This document shows, one piece after another, positions 18,760-29,085 of a stretch of DNA of 64,000 bases. How positions within the stretch are numbered: the stretch's first letter is position 1; every line of letters begins with the position of its first letter. The notes below the pieces were generated by a model. The model was given only the letters and a program-made list of their open reading frames with translations, did not search any database and had not been told where the DNA came from. This stretch comes from CAWATZ01 sp963784995 (GTDB lineage Bacteria > Planctomycetota > Planctomycetia > Gemmatales > Gemmataceae), in NCBI GenBank assembly GCA_963784995.1, contig CAWATZ010000012.1:496001-560000 (forward strand). Reading direction: 5' to 3'. The position numbers were made by a program, and so were the translations under genes.

Positions 18760-20352
18760 TCACGTCAACTGGAGCGTCACGGCCAGTGGATCGCTCAGGG
18801 CACCATCGCTGTCCCTGGCCTGGGCGAACAGCACATACGAGCCCGCCGTCCACCCCGTCGTCGAAAGAGTCAGCACCCAGGTGCCGGGACTGGTCTGGGT
18901 GGCGTAGCCCACTAACCTGTCGGTGCCTGCTTCCAAGGAGCCATCGGCGTTGCTGTCCACGTAGAACGCGACCTGGGCAACCGTGGTGCCCGGGTTGAGA
19001 GCCACGACACTGGCAGCGGTCAGCGTCCCGGTGCTGCCTGCGGGCACCGGGTTGGGGCTGGCCGTGAACGAGCCGATTTGCGGGCCGGCGGCCAGAAAGC
19101 GGGCAACAAACGTGGTGATGCCGATGCCGCTGATCCCGCCCGTTCCAGCCACCACGATCCGGCCATCGGGTTCGAGGGCCAGGGGCGCCCAACCTGCGGT
19201 AGTCCCAACCTGAGCAGCGGCGACTCCGCCATTGCCGAACGAAGTGTCAAGGCTGCCATTGGCCGCGTTGTAGCGCGCTACCAGGACGTTTTTCGTCACC
19301 GGGTTGATTCCCGCGGCGAGGATGTTGCCATCCCCCTGGATGGTTACCGATTCGGCATCGACTCCGCCGCTGCTCTGGAGCGCGGGGTCCACGAAGCCAC
19401 CGGAGCCAAAGGTCATGTCCGGCGTGCCGTTGGGGTTGAGGCGAAACAGGCCAAAGGCTCGGTTGGCGGTGACGGTATCGACCACCACGATGCGGCCGTC
19501 TGCCTGGATGGCGAGCGCGGGCGGACCAGCATTGGCGAGGGTTGTCGAACTGATGCCGCCCGTGCCGAAGGTGGTGTCCGGGCTGCCGTTGGTGTTGAAC
19601 CGGACGACCGTGGCCTTGCCATTGAACATTCCGGCGACGACCAGCTTGCCGGCGTTGGGATCCTGCGGGCTCGTTCCCGGATCGATGACCGCTGTCGGGC
19701 TAGCAAATGGGGAGGTGAACGGCAGGGCGGCCGTGCCACCGGCGCCGAAGGTTGTGTCCAGGCTGCCGTTGGCATTGTAGCGAGTCAGGGTCAGATCGTT
19801 ACTGCTGGGTGGACCAACGACGACGATCTTGCCATCCGGCTGCAGGACCATGCTCTGAGCGGCAAAGGGGAGTGCCACTTCCCCCTTCTTGCCGAAGGTG
19901 GTATCGAGGGTGCCGGCCGCATTGTAGCGGACCAGGTCCGTGGTCCCGGCCGCCAGCACCTTGCCGTCCGGCTGGACGGCCACGGCATTGGCGACGCCAC
20001 CGAGATTCGTCGTCACCTGGCCCTTGCTGCCGAACGTGGAATCCAGAGTGCCGTTGAGATTGTAGCGGTCGATCGCGTAGGCGCCCGCTGTGTCGTAGGC
20101 GTTGCTCGCCAGGACAATTTTGCCATCGTTGGCCGAACCGGTTTGCGGATAGGTGGCCACGGCCCTGGGTGAGATCAAGTTGCCCGGCGCAACGGGAGTG
20201 TTCACCAGACCGCCCTTGCCAAAGGTTGGGTCCAGGACGCCGCCCGAAAGCAGACAGCGATCCTCCAGGGCTTCCAGGCGCGGTTGGAACGAGTTACGGC
20301 TTGATTGCGAGTGAGCGGCGCTTCGCGGCTTGCGGGAAGAGAATGGCCACAT
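18760..20352 (-). CDS. Secreted delta-60 repeat protein
   Basis: 530 residues from the ATG at 20352 (MWPFSSRKPRSAAHS). The N-terminal FQPRLEALEDRCLLSGG is the planctomycete-type export motif seen on many large secreted proteins. Then come at least seven delta-60 repeats (about 55 residues each) of the form LDTTFGxxG...DGKIVVVG..xLxRYNxNGS, which likely form a beta-propeller-like fold. The C-terminus is an Ig-like domain (ASPNPVPAGSTGTLTA...VAQVAFYVDSNADGSLE). No catalytic residues are visible. The role is probably cell-surface or extracellular binding. Its stop lies 13 bases from that of the converging hisD remnant. Confidence 0.85.
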   Translation of the reverse strand: MWPFSSRKPRSAAHSQSSRNSFQPRLEALEDRCLLSGGVLDPTFGKGGLVNTPVAPGNLISPRAVATYPQTGSANDGKIVLASNAYDTAGAYAIDRYNLNGTLDSTFGSKGQVTTNLGGVANAVAVQPDGKVLAAGTTDLVRYNAAGTLDTTFGKKGEVALPFAAQSMVLQPDGKIVVVGPPSSNDLTLTRYNANGSLDTTFGAGGTAALPFTSPFASPTAVIDPGTSPQDPNAGKLVVAGMFNGKATVVRFNTNGSPDTTFGTGGISSTTLANAGPPALAIQADGRIVVVDTVTANRAFGLFRLNPNGTPDMTFGSGGFVDPALQSSGGVDAESVTIQGDGNILAAGINPVTKNVLVARYNAANGSLDTSFGNGGVAAAQVGTTAGWAPLALEPDGRIVVAGTGGISGIGITTFVARFLAAGPQIGSFTASPNPVPAGSTGTLTAASVVALNPGTTVAQVAFYVDSNADGSLEAGTDRLVGYATQTSPGTWVLTLSTTGWTAGSYVLFAQARDSDGALSDPLAVTLQLT

Positions 20353-20560
20353 GGGTCCGGCTCCAGGAAAAGGGGTTGTGTCGTTTGTTCCTCCGGAATC
20401 AGTGCCCCGTTTCGGGCCAGAATGCGCCAAGGAGAGAAAGGTTTTTTCGGACGGGTTCCGACTTGCTTTGTTGGCTGTGCCCAGCGTCCGGCGCGCACCC
20501 CGAGCGCCGGTGTGGTGCGGAGTGGTGCGGAACCGGCTCGCGGCAGGGTCTCACGCGCGG

Positions 20561-23500
20561 TTATTTTGCCTTCAGTTCCAGCACTTCTTCCGCTTCGGCC
20601 CGGAAACGGCGGAGTTCTTCGGCGCGCGGCGGATCCTTCGCCAGAACCGCTTCGTTCCTCTCCAGCCACTGGGCGGCCTGGTCGTACCACTTGCGGGCCG
20701 TATGGTGATTGCCCAGCTTCTGGTGCGTCAGGGCCAGGAAGAACCAATCCCCGGCGTCGCCGCCCTGGCGCAGTTCAAGGGAACGGTTGAGGGCATCGAG
20801 GGCCGCTTTCCAATCCCCGGCTCGGTACTGGGCCACGCCCAGCGTCAGCCAGTAGCGGCCTTCCCGGGGAAACAGGTCAACGGTTTTCCGGGCCAGCTGC
20901 ACGGCGCGCACGGGATTGCGGAGCTTCAGCTCCGGACACGTCGCCAGCAACCAGGCGGAATCAACGTTGCCCCGATGATCGCTGGAGGAAACGTTGAGGG
21001 CCCTGGTGTGATCGGCCACGGCCTGCTCCCACTTTCCCAGCTTCTGGTAAACCAGGCCGCGCAGGTGCAAGACGGTGAAGTTCCGAGGGTTCCATTCGAG
21101 GGCCCTGGTGCAGTCCGCGAGGGCCATGTCCCACTCCCCCTTCTGGAAGTAAACCTGGGCGCGATGATACCGGGGAGTGTAGACCCTGGCGGCGTCCGAG
21201 CCCTGTTCGATGGCCCGGGTGTAGTCGGCCAGGGCCTTGTCCAGCTTACGGGCCACGTGGAAGCAGAAGCCGCGCTTGTCCCAGAGTTCCCAGGTCTGGA
21301 GCTTTTCTGGAGTCAGCTCAATGACCCGGTTGTAGTCGGCTGCGGCGTTGTCGTATTGTCCGGTATTGAGATAAAGCTGGCCCCGGTTGGCTGCTGCCAG
21401 TCGGTGCGCTGGATCCAGCTCAAGGGCACGAGTGTAGCTCGCCAGGGCTTTGTCCAGGTCGCCGCTCAGCGTCCCACGTCGATACCAGGCCTCGGTGCTC
21501 TGGGGATTCAATTCGATGGCCTTGTCGAAGTCAGCCAGGGCCATGTCCCTCTGCTGCAGCCCCTGGTACAGGACTCCCCGTCGGACGTAATGAGCGGCGG
21601 CCTCGGCGGGCCGGCCCATCTCAACACACAGCTGGGCCACGCTGGCCACGCTGGTCAAGGCTTCGGGACGTTCCACGTTGCCGCGGAGGGCCTTGGTAAA
21701 GTCGGCCAGGGCCTTCTCGCGCTGGTCGAGCTTCCGGTAGGTTTCTCCCCGGGCGATCCAGGCGCCGACCGACTTCGGGTCCAGCTCGATGGCCCGCGAG
21801 TAATCGGTGAGGGCTTTGGTTTGCTCGCGCAGTTCCGACCAGGTGTTGCCTCGGGCGATCCAGAGCGCGACGGCACGAGGCTGCAGTTCCAGGGCCAGGG
21901 AGTAGTCCGCCGCGGCGCTCTCCAGCCGGCCCAGGGCCTGAGACGCCTTGCCCCGCAGGTACAACGCCGTGGGGTTCTTGGGATTGATTTCCAGGGCCCT
22001 GGTGTAGTCCGTGACCGCCTTGTCCGCCTGTCCCAGCTTCAGGTAAGTGTTGCCGCGTTTGATCCAGACCCGTTCGTTTTTTGGGCTCCGCTCCAGGACC
22101 ATTGAGCCCAGGGCAAGCTCCCTGGCGTACTCCTGCCGGAGCGCGGGAATGGCGTTTCCGAAAACCGTACCCGGATACTCTTCCAGAACAGTGGCGTAGT
22201 CAGCGAGGGCCCTGTCCCAGTGAGCCAGCTCCGCGAGCAGCTCCGCCCGCGTGAAAATAAGACGAGAGTCCGTCCGGCGCGGGTCGGTGCGGCGCAGCAG
22301 CGCCAGGGCCTGCTCGAAGTCCTTGAGGGCCTTGGCCGGCTGACCCAGCTGTTGGTAAACTTCCCCCCGAGCGGACCAGGTGTAGGGCCCCAGAGGGGCC
22401 GCATCGATGGCTTTGGAGTAGTCGGCCACGGCTTTGTCGGATTCCCCAAGATTGCGGAACGCTTTCCCTCGCTGCATGAAGGCGCTTGACCGCATTCCCT
22501 GGGCGGCCGGGGATTCCGGCGTCAGCTCAATGAATTTCGAGAAACCGGCCACGGCCTTGTCCCAGCGGGAGGCCTGCAAGTCAGCAGTGGCTTGATTGAA
22601 CCAGGCTCTGGGCGTGTTCCCCAGGGTCGATTCAAGAAACGCTTCCGCCTGCTTGTTGTTGTCCGGCTTGAGCCGCAGGGATTGCTTCAGGACAGCGACC
22701 GCCTCTTCAGCTCGGCCGCTCCAGCTGAGGGTCTCCCCCAGCAGGTTATGGAGTGTGGGGCTCTCGGGGTGCGCCGCCAGGGCCGCTCGAGAGTAGCCGA
22801 CACATTCCTCCTTGCACCGCATCAGCTCCTCGTTCGAGAAACCCTCACGAATTGAGTGTCGAACTCCTTGTGCCAGAGCGGCATTGAGCCACAGGTCGCC
22901 CGGGTTCCCCCGTTGGGCTTTCCGAAGCAGGTCAATGGCCGCAGGGTGGGGCTTGAGATCCACGGTGCGCAGACGCCCTGCGAGCGTGCAGATCATGGCG
23001 GGCGGCTGTTGCAGTGCTTCGGGCCGGCGGGCCAGTTGCAAAAGAGCCTTGCCATCTCCCCGGAGCCGGGCATCCAGGTATTGCTGCCGCCAGGGGTCGT
23101 TCTCCGCGCGGCGGGCGATGGCGAGCAGCCTTTCGCCCCGCTCCCACTGGCCGCCGGCCCATTCGTCGAGTGCGGTCACCAGCGTCTCGCGAATGGGGGA
23201 TGCTGAAATACGTCCGGCCGCCTCCTCGATCGACAGGTCGGTGATTGGCACGCCATAGTCCTGGAAAGCCGCTGCATAGTCCGGTCGGGATTCCAGGATC
23301 TGATAGCCATTGAATCCAGTCTGAAGGATCGGCAGGTTCAGGCGGATCTCTTCCAGCCGGGCCAGCATGCGGCGGTCGGCGGACGTCCGCTCCAGCCCCG
23401 CCAGCAGGGACTTCACGCGCTCCACCAGGACGGAGTCGGCCAGGTCGCTGGCCGCCAGAGTCCGGGCGTGCCGTATCGCCTCATCGAGCCGATTCCAGGA

Positions 23501-24955
23501 GGGGTCGCCAGACCGGGCCATCCGGACCATCTCTCCCAGTTGGGCCACCGCCACGAATGCCGCACTCAAGTCCCGATTGATCCGTGTCTGTTCCCGCTCC
23601 TTCTCCTCGCGGGCCCGGTCCCGCTGGTCCCGAGCGGTGCTCTCCGCACCCCAGGCCTGGGTGGCCCGGACCGCCTGCCAGACACTGATGACTGTGCCAA
23701 GGACCATCGCCAGGACGACCAGCGACGTCGCTGCCAACGCTCCCCGGTTGCGTCGAGAAAACTTGCGGAAGCGATACCACACCGAGGGCGGGCCGGCCAG
23801 CACCGGTTCGTCGTGCAAATAGCGCAGAATGTCCAGCGCGAAGCCGTTGGCCGTCTCGTAGCGGCGGTTACGTTCCTTCTCCAGCGCCTTCATCACGATC
23901 CAGTCCAACTCGCCGCGCACCAGACCACTGAGCTTCTTCGGCTCCAGCCCCCGATTGGCCGCGATCGAGGGCAGCTCCTCGGTGGCGCTCAGGCGGGTGC
24001 TGGGCCGGGGCGGCTCCTCCTCACGGATGACCCGCAGGATCTCGTCAAAGGCCGCCTGCTGCAACCGCTTCCGCTCGAAGGGCGTCGTCCCCGTCAGCAG
24101 CTCGTACAGCAGCACGCCCAGCGAATAAACGTCGCTGCGGGTATCGACGTCTAGGGCGTTGAGCTTGGCCTGCTCGGGGCTCATGTACTCCAGCGTGCCA
24201 ACCACCTGTCCCAGTTCGGTGAACAGGGTGCGTTCGGTCAATTTCGGCCCGGTCGCCTTGGCGATGCCGAAATCGATCACCTTGGCCGTCGGCTGGTCGT
24301 CGTACTCGGCGACGAGGACGTTGGACGGCTTGAGGTCGCGGTGAATGATGCCCTTCTGATGGGCGTGCTGCACCGCCTGGCAGACCGGCAGAAACAGCTC
24401 CAGACGCTGCTTCGGCGTCAGCCGGCGCTCATCGCAGTACTTCGTGATGGGCACGCCCTTGACCAGCTCCATGACGAAGTACGGCCGGCCGCTCTCGGTC
24501 GTGCCCGCATCCAGGACTCTGGCGATGTTGGGATGGTCCATCAGGGCCAGGGCCTGCCGCTCCGCCTCGAAGCGAGCGATGATTGGCCGCGAGTCCATGC
24601 CGGGCCGGATGATCTTCAGTGCGACCTTGCGCTGCACCGGCTGGGTCTGCTCGGCCAGGAAGACGGCGCCCATGCCCCCTTCACCGATCTGCTGCAACAG
24701 CTTGTACGGCCCGATGACTGTGCCGGGACCATCGCCGCGGTCGATCGGAGCAGCGGAAGGCCCGGACTCGTGAACGGACGTTTCACCAGCGAGGAAGGCG
24801 CCGGCCTCGTGGTGCGCTCGCAGCAGGGCCTCCAACCGGGCCCGCAAATTGACGTCGCCGCTGCAAGCCTGGTCGAGAAAGGCCGCCTGCGCTTCCGGCG
24901 AGTCGGCCTCCAGGGCTTCGGCGAACAGGGTGAGGACATGCCGGTTGGCGTTCAT
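20561..24955 (-). CDS. Ser/Thr protein kinase with membrane segment and long TPR array
   Basis: 1,464 residues. Residues 84-385 form a Hanks-type kinase: glycine loop IGEGGMGAVFL (90-100), VALKII (Lys114), HRDLKPSN (205-212), DFG (228-230), GTLEYMSPEQ (253-262); every catalytic residue is present. A membrane helix follows at about 406-427 (ALAATSLVVLAMVLGTVISVW), then a short coiled coil, a helical region of unclear family (about 480-720), and about 14 TPR units to the end (for example WIKRGNTYLKLGQADKAVTDYTRAL, shown here by position 1020-1045). The kinase is cytoplasmic and the TPRs likely external. An ECF sigma factor lies 371 bases upstream on the same strand, a pairing common in planctomycetes. 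Confidence 0.93.
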   Translation of the reverse strand: MNANRHVLTLFAEALEADSPEAQAAFLDQACSGDVNLRARLEALLRAHHEAGAFLAGETSVHESGPSAAPIDRGDGPGTVIGPYKLLQQIGEGGMGAVFLAEQTQPVQRKVALKIIRPGMDSRPIIARFEAERQALALMDHPNIARVLDAGTTESGRPYFVMELVKGVPITKYCDERRLTPKQRLELFLPVCQAVQHAHQKGIIHRDLKPSNVLVAEYDDQPTAKVIDFGIAKATGPKLTERTLFTELGQVVGTLEYMSPEQAKLNALDVDTRSDVYSLGVLLYELLTGTTPFERKRLQQAAFDEILRVIREEEPPRPSTRLSATEELPSIAANRGLEPKKLSGLVRGELDWIVMKALEKERNRRYETANGFALDILRYLHDEPVLAGPPSVWYRFRKFSRRNRGALAATSLVVLAMVLGTVISVWQAVRATQAWGAESTARDQRDRAREEKEREQTRINRDLSAAFVAVAQLGEMVRMARSGDPSWNRLDEAIRHARTLAASDLADSVLVERVKSLLAGLERTSADRRMLARLEEIRLNLPILQTGFNGYQILESRPDYAAAFQDYGVPITDLSIEEAAGRISASPIRETLVTALDEWAGGQWERGERLLAIARRAENDPWRQQYLDARLRGDGKALLQLARRPEALQQPPAMICTLAGRLRTVDLKPHPAAIDLLRKAQRGNPGDLWLNAALAQGVRHSIREGFSNEELMRCKEECVGYSRAALAAHPESPTLHNLLGETLSWSGRAEEAVAVLKQSLRLKPDNNKQAEAFLESTLGNTPRAWFNQATADLQASRWDKAVAGFSKFIELTPESPAAQGMRSSAFMQRGKAFRNLGESDKAVADYSKAIDAAPLGPYTWSARGEVYQQLGQPAKALKDFEQALALLRRTDPRRTDSRLIFTRAELLAELAHWDRALADYATVLEEYPGTVFGNAIPALRQEYARELALGSMVLERSPKNERVWIKRGNTYLKLGQADKAVTDYTRALEINPKNPTALYLRGKASQALGRLESAAADYSLALELQPRAVALWIARGNTWSELREQTKALTDYSRAIELDPKSVGAWIARGETYRKLDQREKALADFTKALRGNVERPEALTSVASVAQLCVEMGRPAEAAAHYVRRGVLYQGLQQRDMALADFDKAIELNPQSTEAWYRRGTLSGDLDKALASYTRALELDPAHRLAAANRGQLYLNTGQYDNAAADYNRVIELTPEKLQTWELWDKRGFCFHVARKLDKALADYTRAIEQGSDAARVYTPRYHRAQVYFQKGEWDMALADCTRALEWNPRNFTVLHLRGLVYQKLGKWEQAVADHTRALNVSSSDHRGNVDSAWLLATCPELKLRNPVRAVQLARKTVDLFPREGRYWLTLGVAQYRAGDWKAALDALNRSLELRQGGDAGDWFFLALTHQKLGNHHTARKWYDQAAQWLERNEAVLAKDPPRAEELRRFRAEAEEVLELKAK

Positions 24956-25326
24956 GGGTGGACCTTGGTTTCATGAGAATGGGCTGAGCCCCCGAACCTC
25001 GTCAAGAAGTCGGCCGCTTTTTCGAGGCGCTCTCCTTCAGTGCCCCCTTTGCGACGGAAAGTGCGCCATCGCCTGCCAACTTTTCTGAACGCCCCGGTAT
25101 TTGAGGAAGAGGCGGATGAGGCCAGGGAGCGACAGCGTGTGATGGTGGCGCGGTGGCGGTGTCGGTTTTTTGTCATCGCTGGGGCAAACAGGGACACGCA
25201 CCGTCGCTCCCTGGCGACACCGCCAGGTAAAAGCACCGTTGGCGGGGTGGCGGTCTCGGCAGTCCTCGGCTTGAGGCCCGGATTCCTGCCTTGGCCGCCT
25301 CCCCTCCTCCCTTTGAACCGTCACGG
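24956..25326. other. Gene-free stretch between sigma factor and kinase genes
   Basis: 371 bases. It holds the kinase ribosome site (AAGGT 6 bases before the start) and a Gly/Val-codon-like GGTGGC-rich patch around 25143-25165 with a partial complement near 25215-25255. No convincing small gene, promoter box or strong terminator was recognised. Confidence 0.5.
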
Positions 25327-25920
25327 TCAGCACCTTTTTTCCGCTTCGCCCCGCGCGGGGTCATCGGGTTCCTTCAGCGCCTCGTAAAGCCAGGCCCGCG
25401 CGTAGGCCCAGTTGCGTTCGGCGGTTCGCCGGGCCAGACCCAGAGCCGCTGCCGCTTCTCCCAGGCTCAGACCGGCGAAGAAACGCAGCTTGACCAGCTC
25501 GCCGCAGATCGGGTTCTCTTGTGTCAGGCGTTCCAGGGCTTCGTCCAGCGCCAGCAACTGGTCGTCGGTGGCATTGTCCACCACGGCCAGCGCCTCAAGG
25601 TCCAGCCGCCGCCAGCCGCCGCCGCGTTTTTGGCGTTTCTTGTCGCGGGCCTGGTTCAGCAGGATGCGGCGCATGGCCTCGGCCGCGGCGGCGAAGAAAT
25701 GGCCACGGCTGTTCCACTGCTGGGCCTGGTCGGCGCCCACCAGACGCAGATAGGCCTCATGAACCAGTGCGGTGGCTTGCAGCGTCTGCCCCGGCTTCTC
25801 CTGGGCCAGGCGCTGGGCTGCCAGTTTCCGCAGCTCGTCGTAAACCAGCGGCAAGAGTTGCTCGGCGGCCTGCGGGTCACCCTGCTCGATTGCCGAAAGG
25901 ATGCGTGTCACGTCGTTCAT
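25327..25920 (-). CDS. ECF-family RNA polymerase sigma factor
   Basis: 197 residues from the ATG at 25920 (MNDVTRILSAIEQGD). The sequence matches the ECF subfamily described for planctomycetes and acidobacteria (TIGR02999 type): region 2 with LLPLVYDELRKLAAQRL, QTLQATALVHEAYLRLVG and FFAAAAEAMRRILLNQARDKKR; region 4 with LVKLRFFAGLSLGEAAAALG and RTAERNWAYARAWLYEAL as the DNA-reading helices. There is no anti-sigma gene beside it; the large kinase downstream is the likely partner, since in this group phosphorylation is thought to replace anti-sigma control. That link is inferred from gene order only. Confidence 0.92.
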   Translation of the reverse strand: MNDVTRILSAIEQGDPQAAEQLLPLVYDELRKLAAQRLAQEKPGQTLQATALVHEAYLRLVGADQAQQWNSRGHFFAAAAEAMRRILLNQARDKKRQKRGGGWRRLDLEALAVVDNATDDQLLALDEALERLTQENPICGELVKLRFFAGLSLGEAAAALGLARRTAERNWAYARAWLYEALKEPDDPARGEAEKRC

Positions 25921-26095
25921 GGGCGATACACCGTACAAGGAAAGGACGGTTCGGAAACGATCTCACTGGAGGACAGGATAGAAGTATCCCACCCTTCTGA
26001 CAATCAACCGGCCTTTTCTGCCCCAGGGAATGGCACACCTGGGAGTCAGCACGTACAATCCCAGGGCGAGACGTTGCTCCAACCTCGGAACTCCC

Positions 26096-27148
<1,053 letters not shown>

Positions 27149-27254
27149 CGACCCCTGCCGACTTCTTCCTCAAAGGCACGTGACTTGCACCTCTGTCCCT
27201 CAGAAGCTGTCCGTTGTGTCAGCAACAAGAGTCTCGTGAGCAAAGGAGAAGGCC

Positions 27255-27799
27255 ATGGAGAGAACATTGACATTTCTGGCTGGTGCGGGCTTCGGTGCGG
27301 GTCTGATGTTTCTTCTCGATCCGCAGACCGGCCGGCGCCGGCGGCAGATGGCGCTTGATACGATGCGCGAGTGGGAACAGCAGGCGGAGCAAGCGGCTTC
27401 CGCGGTCGGCAGCGACGTGCAGGAGCACGCCACAGACTGGCGGGCGGCGACTGGTCCGCCCTGGAGGGGACTCCGGGTCGGGGCTGGAACAATCCGCTGT
27501 CCAGCGGCTGGTCCCCCTCCGGCCGGGCCATCCTGGGGCTGGCGGGCACCGGACTGGTCCTGTACGGCTTGACCCTCAAGTTCCCGACCGCCTGTGTGGT
27601 GGGGACCATTGGCCTGGCCCTGCTGGCCGAGGGGGCCGCCAACGCAACCATCCGGGACGTCCGCCAGTTGCCCCGGACCGTGGCCCGCACGGCCAGCAAC
27701 CTCGCTGGCAGAGCGGCCGAGTCAATGGGTATCGGCGGCCAGCCCCACCCGGATGGCAACAGGAAGAGGCACGCTCAACCAGCCGGCATGGGTGTGTAA
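27255..27799 (+). CDS. Small membrane protein, YtxH-like N-terminus (frameshifted)
   Basis: About 181 residues. The start is the ATG at 27255, with AAAGGAGA upstream at 27240-27247. The N-terminus (LTFLAGAGFGAGLMFLLDPQTGRRRRQM) resembles the YtxH/gas-vesicle-like family; a charged helix follows, then two hydrophobic segments (AILGLAGTGLVLYGLTLKF and ACVVGTIGLALLAEGAA) resembling DUF2892. The frame changes near the GGG run 27442-27444; one added G would give DWRGGDWSALEG. No function is known for this arrangement. Envelope stress or membrane packing roles are only guesses. Confidence 0.6.
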
Positions 27800-27837
27800 G
27801 GGGTGGGTCGTTCCCCGGCGAGCGGCACGCCGCTCCG

Positions 27838-27889
27838 ATGGCCGTGCCTGCTCGGAGGAACAGCGTTTCCCACGAGCAGGCACGGCCAT
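27838..27889. repeat. Inverted repeat downstream of the YtxH-like gene
   Basis: Perfect 17-base arms ATGGCCGTGCCTGCTCG (27838-27854) and complement (27873-27889) around an 18-base loop. It lies 38 bases after the stop and may end transcription. There is no T-run after it. Confidence 0.7.
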
Positions 27890-28025
27890 TCGTCTCGATC
27901 GCGGGCGTGTCGGGGCCAGGCAGGCAGGCGTTGCAGCCGATTCTCCCAATGTCCTGTCCCCTTCAAGCCGCCCCTGTCGCTTATCTGAGCATGAGACATC
28001 AAACAACCGCAAAGGGGAAACAGCC

Positions 28026-28139
28026 GTGAACGTTTCGCATGCAATGCAAGCCGTGCTCTCTCTTTATCTGTTGGTTCCGCTTGTCATCACGGCCTACGGC
28101 TTCTGGGTCGGACTGAGCAATCAAGCTGCAGCCCGATGA
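28026..28139 (+). CDS. Possible 37-residue single-span membrane peptide
   Basis: GTG start at 28026 behind AAAGGGGA (28011-28018, 7-base spacing). It encodes a short polar N-terminus, one hydrophobic helix (AVLSLYLLVPLVITAYGFW), and a polar end, then a TGA. Good ribosome spacing and a clean helix support it, but length is small and no family is recognised. It follows the YtxH-like gene by about 225 bases. Confidence 0.4.
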   Translation: MNVSHAMQAVLSLYLLVPLVITAYGFWVGLSNQAAAR

Positions 28140-28369
28140 GCAGTCTTCCGTTCCTCTTGCGATTCTGCATACACCGTTGATCTGTGTCCCGACGCTGGCA
28201 CCGGCAAGGGGAGTTGCCGCTGTGACTGGCGTCGGGACATTTTTCGTTTCCCGGCCTGGAACATTCCGGACCCAGGTCGAGGAAGTGCCATCCGCGGCGC
28301 GTTCCGTAGAGTAAAGGCAACCTGAACTGTCAGGGTTGCCGGGTTCCGATGCGCCGCCGGAGTGATGGC

Positions 28370-29085
28370 ATGATCGAGCTTCGTGAGCTGCACAATGCCG
28401 AGCTTCCCGGCGCGGCGGAACTGCTCGCGCGGGGAATGCGCGACGACCCCATGCATTGTGCGGTCTTCGGACCGAAGGCGAAGCACCGTCTGGACCGGCT
28501 CCAGCGCTTCTTTGCGCCTTGCTGCCACGGATGGGCCGCAACCCTCTCGGGGCCCTGGAGTCCGGCAAGCTGGTGGCGGTGCTCGGTCAATTTCCCCCCG
28601 GCGCCTGCTGTCCGCCGCTGCCGCGGCAGCTGCGCATTGCCCTGCCGCTGCTCACCTTCAACCTCCGGGAACTGTGGCGCCTCTGGTACTGGACGCACGC
28701 CTCGGAAACCCGCGATCTCCCGGAGCGCCACTGGCATCTCGGACCGGTGGCAGTCGATCCGGACCGGCAAAGACAGGGGATTGGCAGTCTGCTGCTGCAG
28801 GCGTTCTGCGAGCAGATGGACAAGCGGGGCGAGGTGGCATTCCTCGAAACGGACAAGCTCGACAGCGTGCGCTTCTATGGCCGCTGCGGTTTCGAGGTCC
28901 TGGCGGAGGCCCAGGTGCTGAACACGTCCAACTGGTGGATGCGGCGCTTGCCGCTGCGGAAGGAACCGTCGGAGCCGCGCACGATCGCGCAGCGGAGTAA
29001 GCGGCCCGGGAGCCGCAGGGCCGCTTACTCCGCTGCGCTGCGTGCGCGGCTCCAACGAACCACGGATAAGGAAACCAAGACACCC
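28370..29085 (+). CDS. GNAT-family N-acetyltransferase (frameshifted, no stop before tgt)
   Basis: Start ATG at 28370 (MIELRELHNAELPGAAELLA) with GGAG 7 bases upstream. GNAT fold with the acetyl-CoA loop in LGPVAVDPDRQRQGIGSLLL (about residues 123-142) and VRFYGRCGFEVL near the end. The substrate is unknown. One base appears missing near 28516; restoring GCGGCC gives RFFAALLPRMG. Downstream of the domain there is no stop codon: the frame runs through a palindrome (28971-29053) and joins the tgt ATG in phase. The end given is the base before tgt. Whether GNAT is translated alone, or as a fusion with Tgt, is unresolved. Confidence 0.72.
28971..29053. repeat. Two-part palindrome at the GNAT-tgt junction
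   Basis: Outer arms GGAGCCGCGCAC (28971-28982) and complement (29042-29053), and inner arms GCGCAGCGGAGTAAGCGGCC (28987-29006) and complement (29019-29038). The length keeps the reading frame open, so it is translated as a basic, Arg/Ser-rich tail on the GNAT frame. Confidence 0.8.

Noticed and set aside
18760..20352. Delta-60 protein as an NHL-repeat enzyme
   Set aside because: Repeats are the delta-60 type with no lyase or metal motif; a binding role is all that is supported.
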